Below, one piece after another: positions 19,060 to 27,969 of a DNA stretch of 64,000 nucleotides (positions are counted from its first letter, which is position 1; each line of letters begins with the position of its first letter). Location: NCBI RefSeq assembly GCF_000527155.1, contig NZ_AZUQ01000001.1, forward strand, positions 1,733,615 to 1,797,614, read 5' to 3'. The notes beneath the pieces are model-generated. The model was not told where the DNA came from, ran no database searches, and saw only the letters and a program-made list of their open reading frames with translations. The position numbers were made by a program, and so were the translations under genes. Origin of the DNA: Haloglycomyces albus DSM 45210. Lineage in GTDB: Bacteria > Actinomycetota > Actinomycetes > Mycobacteriales > Micromonosporaceae.

Positions 19060-20349
19060 ATGGCTCATGTTGATTCTGTACCCGGTTTGCTGCGGGACAG
19101 AGCCTTCCGCCATTTTATCGCGTCAATCGGGTGTGGGGCCTTCGCGCAGCGCATTATGATGTTCGCCGTGCCAATGATCTCGGTGTACGTGCTTCACTCC
19201 ACCGAACTCCAAATTGGAATCACGACCGCTCTGAACACGCTTGCCGTGCTCCTCTTTGGACTACCCGTTGGAGTGTGGGTCGACCGCCTGTCCCTCAAAC
19301 CGCTCCTCATCGTCACCGGACTGGCTCGCGCGATAGCGATGGCCGCGATTCCCGTCATGTGGCTGACCGGATGGCTGAGTTTCCTCAGCCTCGCCATCGT
19401 CGTATTCCTCGTCGGCACCCTCAATCTCCTCTACGAAACCGCCCGCCACAGCCTGCTACCCGTACTGGTGGGACGCCGCCGACTCGGAGCCGGCAATGCC
19501 ACCGCCGCGGGGGTCCATCAGTCCCTCACCCTCTCCGCCCCCTCCCTCGGAGGCGGGATCGTCGCCGCCATCGGAGCACCGTTCACCTTACTGGTCAGTG
19601 CCGTCGGAAGCGCGGTGTCCAGTCTGTTCCTGACCCGGGTATCCGTCCGACGCGAGACTCACCATCACTCCGACGATCCCCACGCGATCCGGGAAGTCTC
19701 CGAAGGACTCCACTACGTCCGACACCACCGCATACTGCGCCCACTCCTATACAGCGACATGTGGCTCAACCTCTGTGCCGCCATGTACACCGCCGTCCAC
19801 ATCGTCTACATGGCCCGCACCCTGCACGCCTCGCCCACCGTCATCGGCTTCGTCCTCGCCGTCGCCGCCGCCGGAGGCATCACCGGAGCCCTGGTCACCC
19901 GTCACCTCACACGCGCCATCGGTCAGGGCAGGACCCTCGTCGCCAGCCTCGCCCTGCTCGCGCCGTTCATCCTTCTATTGCCGATGATTCACAACGACCG
20001 ACTGGTGTGGACGGTCGGCATCGGAGGAGCGGGAGTCGGATTCTGCACCATCGTCTACAACATCACGCAGATGACCGTGCGCCAAACCCTCACTCCCGAC
20101 TTCATCCTGGGCCGTGTCAACGCCACCTTCCGCGTCGCGACCGCACTGACCGCCTCCACCGGAGCCGTCGTAGGCGGAGCCGTCGCCGCCGAATGGGGTC
20201 AGCGCTCCGCCTTGTGGGCGACCGGACTCCTAGCGCTCGTCGCCTGCCTGCCCGTTGCCAAGTCGGCGATCGTGCGATGCCGCGACTTCAGAGTTTATAC
20301 ACGACTCAGACCTTGGACACCTGCGCGACCAACTCGGCGCGATTATTGA
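19060..20349 (+). CDS. MFS transporter (EntS-like drug/siderophore exporter)
   Basis: The 429-residue protein from ATG 19060 (ATG 19021 is an alternative) has about twelve membrane segments. The loop between helices 2 and 3, GLPVGVWVDRLSLKPLL, is the MFS motif A region. The overall sequence resembles the MFS_3 exporters. Its 3' end overlaps the convergent LuxR-type gene by 44 bases, so the last 14 codons are read on both strands; the C-terminal tail VYTRLRPWTPARPTRRDY may therefore be a recent run-on. Confidence 0.85.
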   Translation: MAHVDSVPGLLRDRAFRHFIASIGCGAFAQRIMMFAVPMISVYVLHSTELQIGITTALNTLAVLLFGLPVGVWVDRLSLKPLLIVTGLARAIAMAAIPVMWLTGWLSFLSLAIVVFLVGTLNLLYETARHSLLPVLVGRRRLGAGNATAAGVHQSLTLSAPSLGGGIVAAIGAPFTLLVSAVGSAVSSLFLTRVSVRRETHHHSDDPHAIREVSEGLHYVRHHRILRPLLYSDMWLNLCAAMYTAVHIVYMARTLHASPTVIGFVLAVAAAGGITGALVTRHLTRAIGQGRTLVASLALLAPFILLLPMIHNDRLVWTVGIGGAGVGFCTIVYNITQMTVRQTLTPDFILGRVNATFRVATALTASTGAVVGGAVAAEWGQRSALWATGLLALVACLPVAKSAIVRCRDFRVYTRLRPWTPARPTRRDY

Positions 20350-22993
20350 CCCCGAAGCGCCGATACAGGCGAGTCAGGCGACCCTCCACGGCTTTGACCG
20401 ACAGGAACAAGGTGGCGGCGATATCGCTATTGGTCAGTCCGGCGGAAACGAGCTCCACAATTCGGCTGTCGGTCGGCCCCAACGAGGCCAACGGAGAGTC
20501 CTCCACGGTCAACGACGTCTGTCCTAGTGCTTGACGGGCGAGTTCACGCCACGGTTCCGCGCCGATGTCGCCGAACAGTTTGGTAGCGCGTTTGAAGTCC
20601 GCCTCAGCCACACTACGACGCCGCAGCCTGTGTGCGATACGGCCCGCGATGAGGTGGGCGCGTCCGACTTCGAGCGGCTCGGCGGAGGCACCGTGTTCCT
20701 TCACGGCGGCGTCGATGAGATCGTAGGCTCCGGCCATGTCACCGGCCGCGCAACGAATGGCCGCCTCGGCACGCGCCAACGGCAGATAGAGGATCTGGCG
20801 TTGATGTTGGTGAACCCTTGCGGTGAGCCGATCCAGATAATCGCGCGCCTGATCTCGCTTGGCACTGTAGGCCAAGGCTTCGACGTAATCGCTGTGCCAC
20901 GGGCAGACCGCCGGGTCACCGTGCCCGCTGAGTTTCTCGGCATCATCCGCGTCGGCGAAATAGCGCAGCGCCTCCGTATGATTTCCCAGAGCGTTCGACG
21001 CCATTCCCGCGATACCGCTGGCCAACTCGAACCATTCACGATCACCGGCCGATTGGCACGATTCAAAAGCCTGCTGCGCGAGACTCAAGGCCGATTCGAA
21101 CGACCCGCCCGCCCATTCGGTCAGAGCTCCCATGACCTCACCGACACTCTGCAGGCCGGTTCCTTCGCTCAGGTCCAGACATTCGCGCCCGGCGGCAAGT
21201 CCGCGTTCGCAGTCGCCGTTGCGGTAATAAATCGTCGCCGACGAAATCAGAATGACCCGAAGCTCCGAGACGCGCCCCAATGCGCGAGCCTCGTTTTCCA
21301 GGGCGGTGATCGTCTCCCACGCCGCCTGTCTGCGGCCCCGAAAGAGGTTGAAGGTACACCACAATTGCCGAGTGTTCGCGGTGCGATCGTCCAACGGCAG
21401 TCCATCGGCCAGCTGCTTTGCCTCGTCCTGTAGCCGAAAGGCCTCATCGGGATCGTTCTCCAGGGTCACACTGGCCATAGCGGTAATGGCACGCAAGCGG
21501 ATGGTGTCATTGCCCAACTGGAGACCGGCGTCGTGAGCGGCTTTGGCATATGCCAGGGACGCGTCCCAATCCCGTTTGTGGTAAGCGATGTCGGCCTGTT
21601 CGAGGGCTACCTCGGCCTCAAGCTCAACATCGCCCTCCGTCGATTCGGCCGCCTGGTTAACATAACCGTGCGCCGTATCGATATTCTGACCGCTCAAGTC
21701 CGCCAACAACAATAGTGCTCGCGTGCGCGGTCGGGCGTCTTCACACCGCGCGACCGCCTCGGCCAGGCCCTGTGCGTACGTGTGATTGCCCGCCTGGTGG
21801 CTGAACCGTGCCGCGGCGAGTGATCGCTCGGCGGCCTTATGCGGGCACGGTGAACGGCGTGCGGCCAATTCCGCCAATTCGGCGGCCGCGGCGGGAGCGC
21901 CCCGATCCGCGGCTTCGTCAGCGGCGTCGACGGCGCGAGCGGAAACGTCCTCGTTTGCCGTCGGACTGGACAGAATCAGGTGCCGGGCGGCGATGACGGG
22001 ATCGTCGACGGCATTGGCCAGCACATGGTGTGCCCGCCGCGCCTGAGAGGACGTCGTGGTGGATTGAATCAACTCCGGCAGAAGGGGATGACGGAAATGA
22101 ATATGTCCGTCGGGGCTGATGCGGATCGTGTCGCTCAGTTCCGCCGGTTCCAAACAGTGCTCGGGAAGAGCGTCGCACTGCTCCAAGAGGTCGAGTGTCG
22201 GGCGAGTCGACAGTGCACTGAGCAGTAGAGCCCATTGGGTCCGGCTCTGATGCGGAGTGATGCGGGCGGCGATGAGTTCGTTCAGACGCCGGGGAAGCGG
22301 CTGTTCGCTGTTGCGACTGAGGAAGTCGGCGCATTCGACGATATGGAGCGGATTTCCGTGTGCCTGGTCTATGATCTGCTGGTGCTGAGCCGGGGTGAGT
22401 TGCGGAGCGGTGCGCTTGACGAGGCAGGAGGCTTCGCGATCGGACAGCGGAGGGATCTCATATTCTGAGAGGTTGGTGGGGTGAATCGGCGTGGTGCGAC
22501 TGTCGTATTCACTGCGCTCGCACACCAGGAAGGTCGCATTGAGTTTATCGATACGGCGCGCTACATAGGACAGAACTTCGGCGCTGGATTCGTCCACCCA
22601 CTGCACGTCGTCGATGATGATCAGAATAGGACGGTCGTTACCGGCCCGGCGCAACAGTTCGGCGGTAGCCATGAGCAGGCCCATGCGATCGGGGTCGTCG
22701 TCGGTGTGCGTGTTGGTGAGCAGGTGATTGAGGATCGTGGCCTGTTGCGGGGGAAGCGTGGGGATGTAAGAAGAGAGTTCGGAGATGAAATCGATGAGGA
22801 TGACGTTGGGGAGGCGCCGTTCCTCGCGTGTGGGACAGGTATGAATCTGGCGTATTTTGTGGTCGGCCAAGGTTGTGCGTACGCGGTCGACGATCGTGGT
22901 CTTGCCGATTCCCGCCGGGCCATGAAGATATATATTAGTCGATTTTATAGCTTGTCGAGCGACGTCTTGAGTGAGCTCTCTTCTGTCACGCAT
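20306..22993 (-). CDS. large ATPase/LuxR-family transcriptional regulator (LAL-type)
   Basis: The 895-residue protein begins with an AAA-type ATPase module. Walker A is GPAGIGKTT at residues 25-33 and Walker B is ILIIIDDVQWVDE near residue 125. A long middle region of TPR-like helices follows. The C terminus is a LuxR helix-turn-helix (LTNSDIAATLFLSVKAVEGR, then YRRFGVNNRAEL). Such regulators need ATP and often activate secondary-metabolite or catabolic genes. Neighbours give no clear target; the protease gene upstream on the same strand and the convergent exporter are candidates. At 44 bases the 3' overlap with the exporter is unusual. Confidence 0.9.
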   Translation of the reverse strand: MRDRRELTQDVARQAIKSTNIYLHGPAGIGKTTIVDRVRTTLADHKIRQIHTCPTREERRLPNVILIDFISELSSYIPTLPPQQATILNHLLTNTHTDDDPDRMGLLMATAELLRRAGNDRPILIIIDDVQWVDESSAEVLSYVARRIDKLNATFLVCERSEYDSRTTPIHPTNLSEYEIPPLSDREASCLVKRTAPQLTPAQHQQIIDQAHGNPLHIVECADFLSRNSEQPLPRRLNELIAARITPHQSRTQWALLLSALSTRPTLDLLEQCDALPEHCLEPAELSDTIRISPDGHIHFRHPLLPELIQSTTTSSQARRAHHVLANAVDDPVIAARHLILSSPTANEDVSARAVDAADEAADRGAPAAAAELAELAARRSPCPHKAAERSLAAARFSHQAGNHTYAQGLAEAVARCEDARPRTRALLLLADLSGQNIDTAHGYVNQAAESTEGDVELEAEVALEQADIAYHKRDWDASLAYAKAAHDAGLQLGNDTIRLRAITAMASVTLENDPDEAFRLQDEAKQLADGLPLDDRTANTRQLWCTFNLFRGRRQAAWETITALENEARALGRVSELRVILISSATIYYRNGDCERGLAAGRECLDLSEGTGLQSVGEVMGALTEWAGGSFESALSLAQQAFESCQSAGDREWFELASGIAGMASNALGNHTEALRYFADADDAEKLSGHGDPAVCPWHSDYVEALAYSAKRDQARDYLDRLTARVHQHQRQILYLPLARAEAAIRCAAGDMAGAYDLIDAAVKEHGASAEPLEVGRAHLIAGRIAHRLRRRSVAEADFKRATKLFGDIGAEPWRELARQALGQTSLTVEDSPLASLGPTDSRIVELVSAGLTNSDIAATLFLSVKAVEGRLTRLYRRFGVNNRAELVAQVSKV

Positions 22994-23110
22994 GACCGAC
23001 CCCCGCTAGTTGGCGTTGTATTCAGGGTATTGAGCGAAGACAACAGAAGTATAACTATTCGATCATAATTGAGTTTCGGGTGCGACGTTTCGGCATCTCA
23101 GAATATGAGA

Positions 23111-23206
23111 AGGGTGGTCGCGGCGCCATGAAAACGCGACCACCCGGGGGAAAGAAGAGGATGAGTAAATGATGTGCGGCCCCAGTCGTCCACGCTAGGG
23201 CCGCAC
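23111..23206 (-). terminator. two tandem hairpins after the protease gene
   Basis: GTGCGGCCC (23174-23182) pairs with GGGCCGCAC (23198-23206). GGGTGGTCGCG (23111-23121) pairs with CGCGACCACCC (23133-23143). On the minus strand both follow the protease stop and are trailed by T-rich but broken tracts. They probably terminate the protease transcript before the LuxR-type gene. Confidence 0.7.
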
Positions 23207-23226
23207 CGCTCTATTGAGCTGTTCCC

Positions 23227-24861
23227 CTAAGGCTGTGTGTAGCCGAAGGAGTAGGAGCCGCTCCCGCTGTAGGAGTAGGCGACCCAACGGTAGTATCCGC
23301 TGCTTCCGTCGTAGCTGACGGTCTCTTGCGAGTCGGCGGAGGTGCTGGAGATGACCGTCTGCCAGGAGCTACCGTTCCACTTCTGCAGGTACAGATCGAA
23401 ATCGGTACCGTCGGCGCCGTCCAGGCAGCCCTCATGGGTGCCGGAGTAGGCGTAGTAGTAGCTGCCGTCGGGGTGCACCGCGGTGTCACCGCTGCCGCTC
23501 AGGGTGCCCTCAGCGGTGGTGGCGTAGTCGGCGCAGTTGCTCGGGTCGGACGGTTCATCCGGGTTGTCGCTGCCGTCGTCACCGTCACCACCGTCGTTAC
23601 CGCCCTCGAGCATGAACTCGGTGTTGGTCATCAGGTTGGGTGAACCGGTACCGACGTCGGTGAGAGTGTCGGCGGTGGCGTTGTCCAGTACGGCGCTGGT
23701 GGCCTGAGCCGGAGTGGCGTTCGGGTTCTCGCCGAGGTAAACGGCGACGACACCCGCCACGTGCGGAGAGGCCATCGAAGTACCGGTCATCGAAGTGACT
23801 TCGGTGTTGCTGTCGTGTGCGGCCGACAGGATGTCGGTTCCGGGACCGAACACGTCGACGCAGGTGCCGTAGTTGCTGGTGCCGTAGCCGGTGTAACGAG
23901 CATCGTTCTGATTGGAATTGGCAACGGTGATGACGTTGTCGAATTTGGCCGGCGTGTAGTTGCAGGCGTCGTCGCCGTCGTTACCGGCGGCGGCCACAAC
24001 GGTGACGCCGTTGGCGACCGCGTTGCTGACGGAGTCCTGGTAGGCCTGGTCTTCTCCTCCGGAGGGGCCACCGAGGCTCATGTTGATGACGGCCGGACGG
24101 TCGCCGTATTCGGTGACCCAGTCGATGGCGGCGATGATGCCGTCGGTCGAGCCGTAACCGTCGCAGCCCAGAACCTGTACACCGACGACGTCGGCGCCCT
24201 TGGCGACACCGTAGTCGCTGCCGACCGAGGTACCGGATACGTGGGTACCGTGGCCGTGGCAGTCGGTGGAGTCGTCTTCATCGGCGAACGACGGGCCCAT
24301 GGAGGCGCGGTTTCCGAACTCGTTGTGGTCCGGGTTGATGCCGGTGTCGAGGACGTAGACGGTGGCACCGCTACCGGCGTTGTCCGGGTAGGAGTAAGCG
24401 TCATCGAGGGGAAGATCGTTCTGGTCCAAACGATCGGTGCCCCAGTTGGGAGGGTTGCTCTGCGTGGTGTCGGTGGATTCCATCTCACGGACGGTGTCCA
24501 CATAGTCGACGTCGGGGTGAGCGGCTACTTCTTCAGCCTGCGATTCGTTCCCGCTGAAGGAGAAACCACGCAGCGAAGAGTGGTACAGGTGGTCGAGGTC
24601 GTCGGCCTTGTCGGCAACGATGCCTTCGGCGAGTTCCGAGAGCTTCTTCTTGCCCTTGGGAGCCTCTTCGTCGAAGACGGCGATGTAGCTGTTGCTGACG
24701 GTGCCGGGGCTGTCGGTGCCCAGGACCTCGACCGCTTCATCCGATGAACCCTGCGCGAAGGCGGTAGAGGTCAGCGGTATGGAAACGGCGCACGCAACGG
24801 TGGTGGCCCCCACCGCGGCGAGTGTCCGCTTCATTCTGCGGCGCGGATTGTATGAACTCAT
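23227..24861 (-). CDS. secreted subtilisin-like serine protease (S8)
   Basis: The 544-residue preproprotein starts at 24861; ATG 24834 is an alternative. A signal peptide ends at about residue 37 (STAFAQ). An I9-type propeptide (about 45-125) precedes the catalytic domain. The triad is Asp172 (VYVLDTGI), His204 (CHGHGTHVSG) and Ser362 (GTSMASPHVAG), with oxyanion Asn294. An Asp/Gly-rich linker (about 420-442) leads to a C-terminal beta domain of about 100 residues rich in Tyr and Ser, like the PPC-type domains of secreted actinobacterial proteases. The enzyme is extracellular and probably nutritional. Confidence 0.93.
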   Translation of the reverse strand: MSSYNPRRRMKRTLAAVGATTVACAVSIPLTSTAFAQGSSDEAVEVLGTDSPGTVSNSYIAVFDEEAPKGKKKLSELAEGIVADKADDLDHLYHSSLRGFSFSGNESQAEEVAAHPDVDYVDTVREMESTDTTQSNPPNWGTDRLDQNDLPLDDAYSYPDNAGSGATVYVLDTGINPDHNEFGNRASMGPSFADEDDSTDCHGHGTHVSGTSVGSDYGVAKGADVVGVQVLGCDGYGSTDGIIAAIDWVTEYGDRPAVINMSLGGPSGGEDQAYQDSVSNAVANGVTVVAAAGNDGDDACNYTPAKFDNVITVANSNQNDARYTGYGTSNYGTCVDVFGPGTDILSAAHDSNTEVTSMTGTSMASPHVAGVVAVYLGENPNATPAQATSAVLDNATADTLTDVGTGSPNLMTNTEFMLEGGNDGGDGDDGSDNPDEPSDPSNCADYATTAEGTLSGSGDTAVHPDGSYYYAYSGTHEGCLDGADGTDFDLYLQKWNGSSWQTVISSTSADSQETVSYDGSSGYYRWVAYSYSGSGSYSFGYTQP

Positions 24862-25551
24862 ATATAAGAAATCCTGTTCATGTGAAGTGCCGTCGGGAGT
24901 ACGTCGGCGGAACTTCTCGAGTCGGTTTTCTGCGAGGAATGCCGGATCTCGCTTCGCATTGGACGGGGTCTCCATCCCGTACGAAACGACGTTTCGGCAT
25001 ACCTTCGTATCGAAGAACATTGCTTCGATTTCCAGTTCCTACGAACGTACGTTTAATACGTGTGTCCACTCAATAGGGAATACCCTTGCATACGAACAGG
25101 TAGATGAATGGTTAACCAAAAGTATGGTTAGTAAAACTTAGAAATGAATATTATTGGAGCACAAGCGGTATAGTTGCTATCAATTGATATTGATAGATGT
25201 AGAGAAATAGCGAAAATTGTTGTCCACAATGAGGGAAACGTGCGCAGCCCGCAACTATTGAATTCGTGGGATCACTCCATTATTCGGTACTGAATCGATC
25301 GATCCCAGAGCGATGAAAACATCTCTAAAATAAATGAGCGTGCATATTTATGCTTAGAGGCTAAAGTAGCAAATCGACTGGTGGCACCGAGACATCTGCG
25401 TGCACCTCATCAACTCAACCACCAAACCATCTGCACCCAAGTACTGGTCAACGGTGAACCCCTAGCACTGAATGTGCAATGTGGCGGTAGAGGTGGCTAT
25501 TTCCCAAAAGAGCTCAACCATCAAGCTATCCCCAGGGGCGAGCCGACTGGC
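24862..25551. other. AT-rich intergenic region upstream of the protease
   Basis: No convincing gene is seen. The stretch 25060-25380 is clearly AT-rich and probably holds the protease promoter. From about 25540 the composition changes to GC-rich at the start of the RNA element. Confidence 0.4.
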
Positions 25552-25725
25552 GAGCCGCCAACAACGCGCGAAGCGCGTGTGTAGCGGCGGTAGAGCTGGA
25601 GGGGAGCTCAGGTTGTTCCAGGTGCTGCAGATGTGCGCGAGGAGGATTCTCGCGACCTTCAGGTCGTGAGAATCCCCCGCAGCGTAAATATGGAGTGCCT
25701 GGGGCAAGCTGAGCGGTCACCTCAC
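25552..25725 (+). ncRNA. candidate structured RNA element, copy A
   Basis: The element can fold into several helices. A hairpin domain is closed by GCCGC 25554-25558 with GCGGC 25584-25588 and has an inner 6-bp stem at 25564-25578. A short hairpin pairs GAGCT 25593-25597 with AGCTC 25605-25609. A 10-bp closing stem joins 25613-25622 to 25698-25707. Inside it TGCG 25634-25637 pairs with CGCA 25678-25681. A 14-bp hairpin joins 25644-25657 to 25662-25675 with a UUCA loop. Positions 25585-25646 match 43859-43798 (minus) at 52 of 62 positions without gaps, and the closing stem shows compensatory changes. The strand is inferred from fold conservation. I recognise no Rfam family; alternatives are a mobile-element end or a guide-type RNA relic. 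Confidence 0.6.
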
Positions 25726-27791
25726 CACCCACTTACTAGGAGTTGGGTGTCTTGCAACGCTTCGACGAGGTTTTGAATTTCCCACCCTAGTACGTTGCGG
25801 CGCCCTGCGCTTGCGGCGGAACCGTTCTGAAGCTTGGTCATGAGGGTTTCGGCTGCGGCTTCCAAGTCGACCGCCGTTCCCGGTGGTGCTTCGCCTCGGG
25901 CGCGTGCCGACAGGCGCATGTAGGTGGTGTCGACGGCGTTCGCGAAGTCGTCTATCTCCGGTATGTCGGTGGTTTCTTTACGCCCGATGTCGGCGTTGAT
26001 GGCGATCAACGCGCGTGCCGCTCGGTTCAGGGCGTCTTCGACACCGGTGACGTCGCTGGATTCCGGGGTGCCGCCGACCGGTTCGGCGGCGGCTTTGTCC
26101 ACGGCGGTGCGTACGGCTTGGCGATTGACGCGGACGTTGTCGATGACCGTCCGCATGAGGTTGGCGTCGTAGTCGACCGGATGCGCCTGGCGGTCCATGA
26201 CGATGCGGGCGTAGTCGCGGTAGGAGTCGATCAGGTCGGCGAGGAGGTCGCCGAGGCGGCGAGTCTGCCAGGTGGGCGTCAAGAGGTACAGCAGCAGTGC
26301 CAGTCCCGCGCCGATCAGGGTCGCCGATACACGTTCGAGGCCGGAGGTGATGACGTCGGTGCCGGCCAGGTCGATTTGGAATACCGTATAGGCGGCTACG
26401 GCGGCGTTCCACAACATGGGGGAGACGGGTCGGGCGAGGTAGGCGACGGTCGCCCAGAGCAGTACCATCCCGAGAATCACCGGGTACAGGTGCGGGATGA
26501 ACAGGGAGATCACACTGGCGAGGAGGACTCCGGCGGCGGTTCCCAACGCACGCACGGTTCCTCGCGTCAAGGTTCCGGCGTAGTCGGCCTGCAGGACGAT
26601 CCACGCGGTCAGGGGAATCCAGTAGCCGTGGGTTCCGGGCCAAAAATACAGGGCGATCAATTGTGCCGAGGCCACCACGATTCCGTGACGCCACGCGTGG
26701 TGCGCGGTGGGGGAGGACAGGCGCAGGTTGGTGCGGAGTCGACCCATTCCTTCGCGCATCTGGCTGCGGGCGTGCCGGACGGTGCCGGTGGAGATGATGT
26801 CGTCGTTACCCGAGATGATCCGTGCGGCGTAGCCGTCGGCGTCGTGCAGAACGCGTAGTAGTCCTCCGATTTCCACCGGGATGGTTCCGGTGGCGGTGGC
26901 TACCGGGTGGCGGCCGAGTTGTTGCAGTAGTTCATCCCAGTTGGGGGAGACGGCTTTGCGGGCGGTAATGGATTCGGCATAGGTGCGCAGGACCTGTGAG
27001 GCGAGCAGTAGGGCGTCGGAGTAGAGATCGGCGGCGTCGGGATCGGTGTTGCTGAGTCGGGATCGAGCCGCTGAGACGCGGTTGATCGCACCGACGATCT
27101 CATAGATCTGGTTGCGCGCGGCGGTGATGGATTCGGGGAGGCGGCGGCGGTGTTCCAGTTGATCGGTTGCCGTCAGGACTTCTTCACGGGTCAATGGGGC
27201 TTCGGGGTTCTCGGCCAGTTCGGCGGCTTCGTCTGCGAGGGCTTTCCATGCTCCCGCCAGGTAGGCGCGGTCGGTGGTCCAGCGTTGGTACGGCGGCATG
27301 AACGTCAGTAGAGCTTGGATTCCGCATCCGCCCGCGACCGCCAGTGCGGCGATGAACGGCGTGGTGTCGGCGGTGATCTGTTCGGAGAGGAAGAAGACGA
27401 TGCCGACGGTGATCGAGGTGGCTCCGATATTGGGGCCGATGGTGCCGACGTAGGTCATGACGACGGCGAATGCCGCCGACGCCAAGAGAAGAGGTAGGGG
27501 ATGGGTGATCGCGCCCAGAACGACCACGACGCTCCCGGCGATCCCGATCAGGAGCGGGGTGGACGCCTGGGAACGAGCGGTCGGGGTGACGAGGCCGACT
27601 CCGCCGAGCCAGGCCCCGATCATCAGAGCGATCGACCAGCTCGGATTTCCCAACGCGGCGGTGATACCCATTGCGACGGCCATGCCGACGGCGCATTTGA
27701 CGGCCAAATAGGGGGTGACTTCATTGGGAGTCCACGATTTGATGTTGTCGCGAATTTGCGCGCCCGACCGTTGAATCCCCGCTTTGACCAC
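25722..27791 (-). CDS. FUSC family integral membrane protein
   Basis: The 689-residue protein has two blocks of membrane helices separated by a soluble helical region. The first block (about 25-165) starts with VKCAVGMAVAMGITAALG and the second (about 370-510) contains YFWPGTHGYWIPLTAWIVLQ, the FUSC hallmark. The soluble C-terminal part has about 180 residues. Relatives are aromatic-acid exporters (AaeB) or proteins of unknown transport role. The RNA element on the opposite strand runs up to its stop codon. Confidence 0.85.
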   Translation of the reverse strand: MVKAGIQRSGAQIRDNIKSWTPNEVTPYLAVKCAVGMAVAMGITAALGNPSWSIALMIGAWLGGVGLVTPTARSQASTPLLIGIAGSVVVVLGAITHPLPLLLASAAFAVVMTYVGTIGPNIGATSITVGIVFFLSEQITADTTPFIAALAVAGGCGIQALLTFMPPYQRWTTDRAYLAGAWKALADEAAELAENPEAPLTREEVLTATDQLEHRRRLPESITAARNQIYEIVGAINRVSAARSRLSNTDPDAADLYSDALLLASQVLRTYAESITARKAVSPNWDELLQQLGRHPVATATGTIPVEIGGLLRVLHDADGYAARIISGNDDIISTGTVRHARSQMREGMGRLRTNLRLSSPTAHHAWRHGIVVASAQLIALYFWPGTHGYWIPLTAWIVLQADYAGTLTRGTVRALGTAAGVLLASVISLFIPHLYPVILGMVLLWATVAYLARPVSPMLWNAAVAAYTVFQIDLAGTDVITSGLERVSATLIGAGLALLLYLLTPTWQTRRLGDLLADLIDSYRDYARIVMDRQAHPVDYDANLMRTVIDNVRVNRQAVRTAVDKAAAEPVGGTPESSDVTGVEDALNRAARALIAINADIGRKETTDIPEIDDFANAVDTTYMRLSARARGEAPPGTAVDLEAAAETLMTKLQNGSAASAGRRNVLGWEIQNLVEALQDTQLLVSGW

Positions 27792-27969
27792 GCTGCCAGT
27801 CTAAAGGAGTATTGAGCGCCGTGCGGTGTCCGGTCGATCCGGCATGGGGTGAGCGGTCGGACCGGCGTAGCCGAAACACGAGTTCGGTGAGTGAGACAAC
27901 AGGTGTCGCGGCTGTGACTCCCGCGCCCTCATCGCTCAAGTGAAGGCGACAACACGTTACGCTGGAAGA

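Noticed and set aside
25021-25500. AT-rich stretch considered as an insertion sequence or phage remnant
   Set aside because: No transposase or integrase coding, no terminal inverted repeats and no target duplication were seen.
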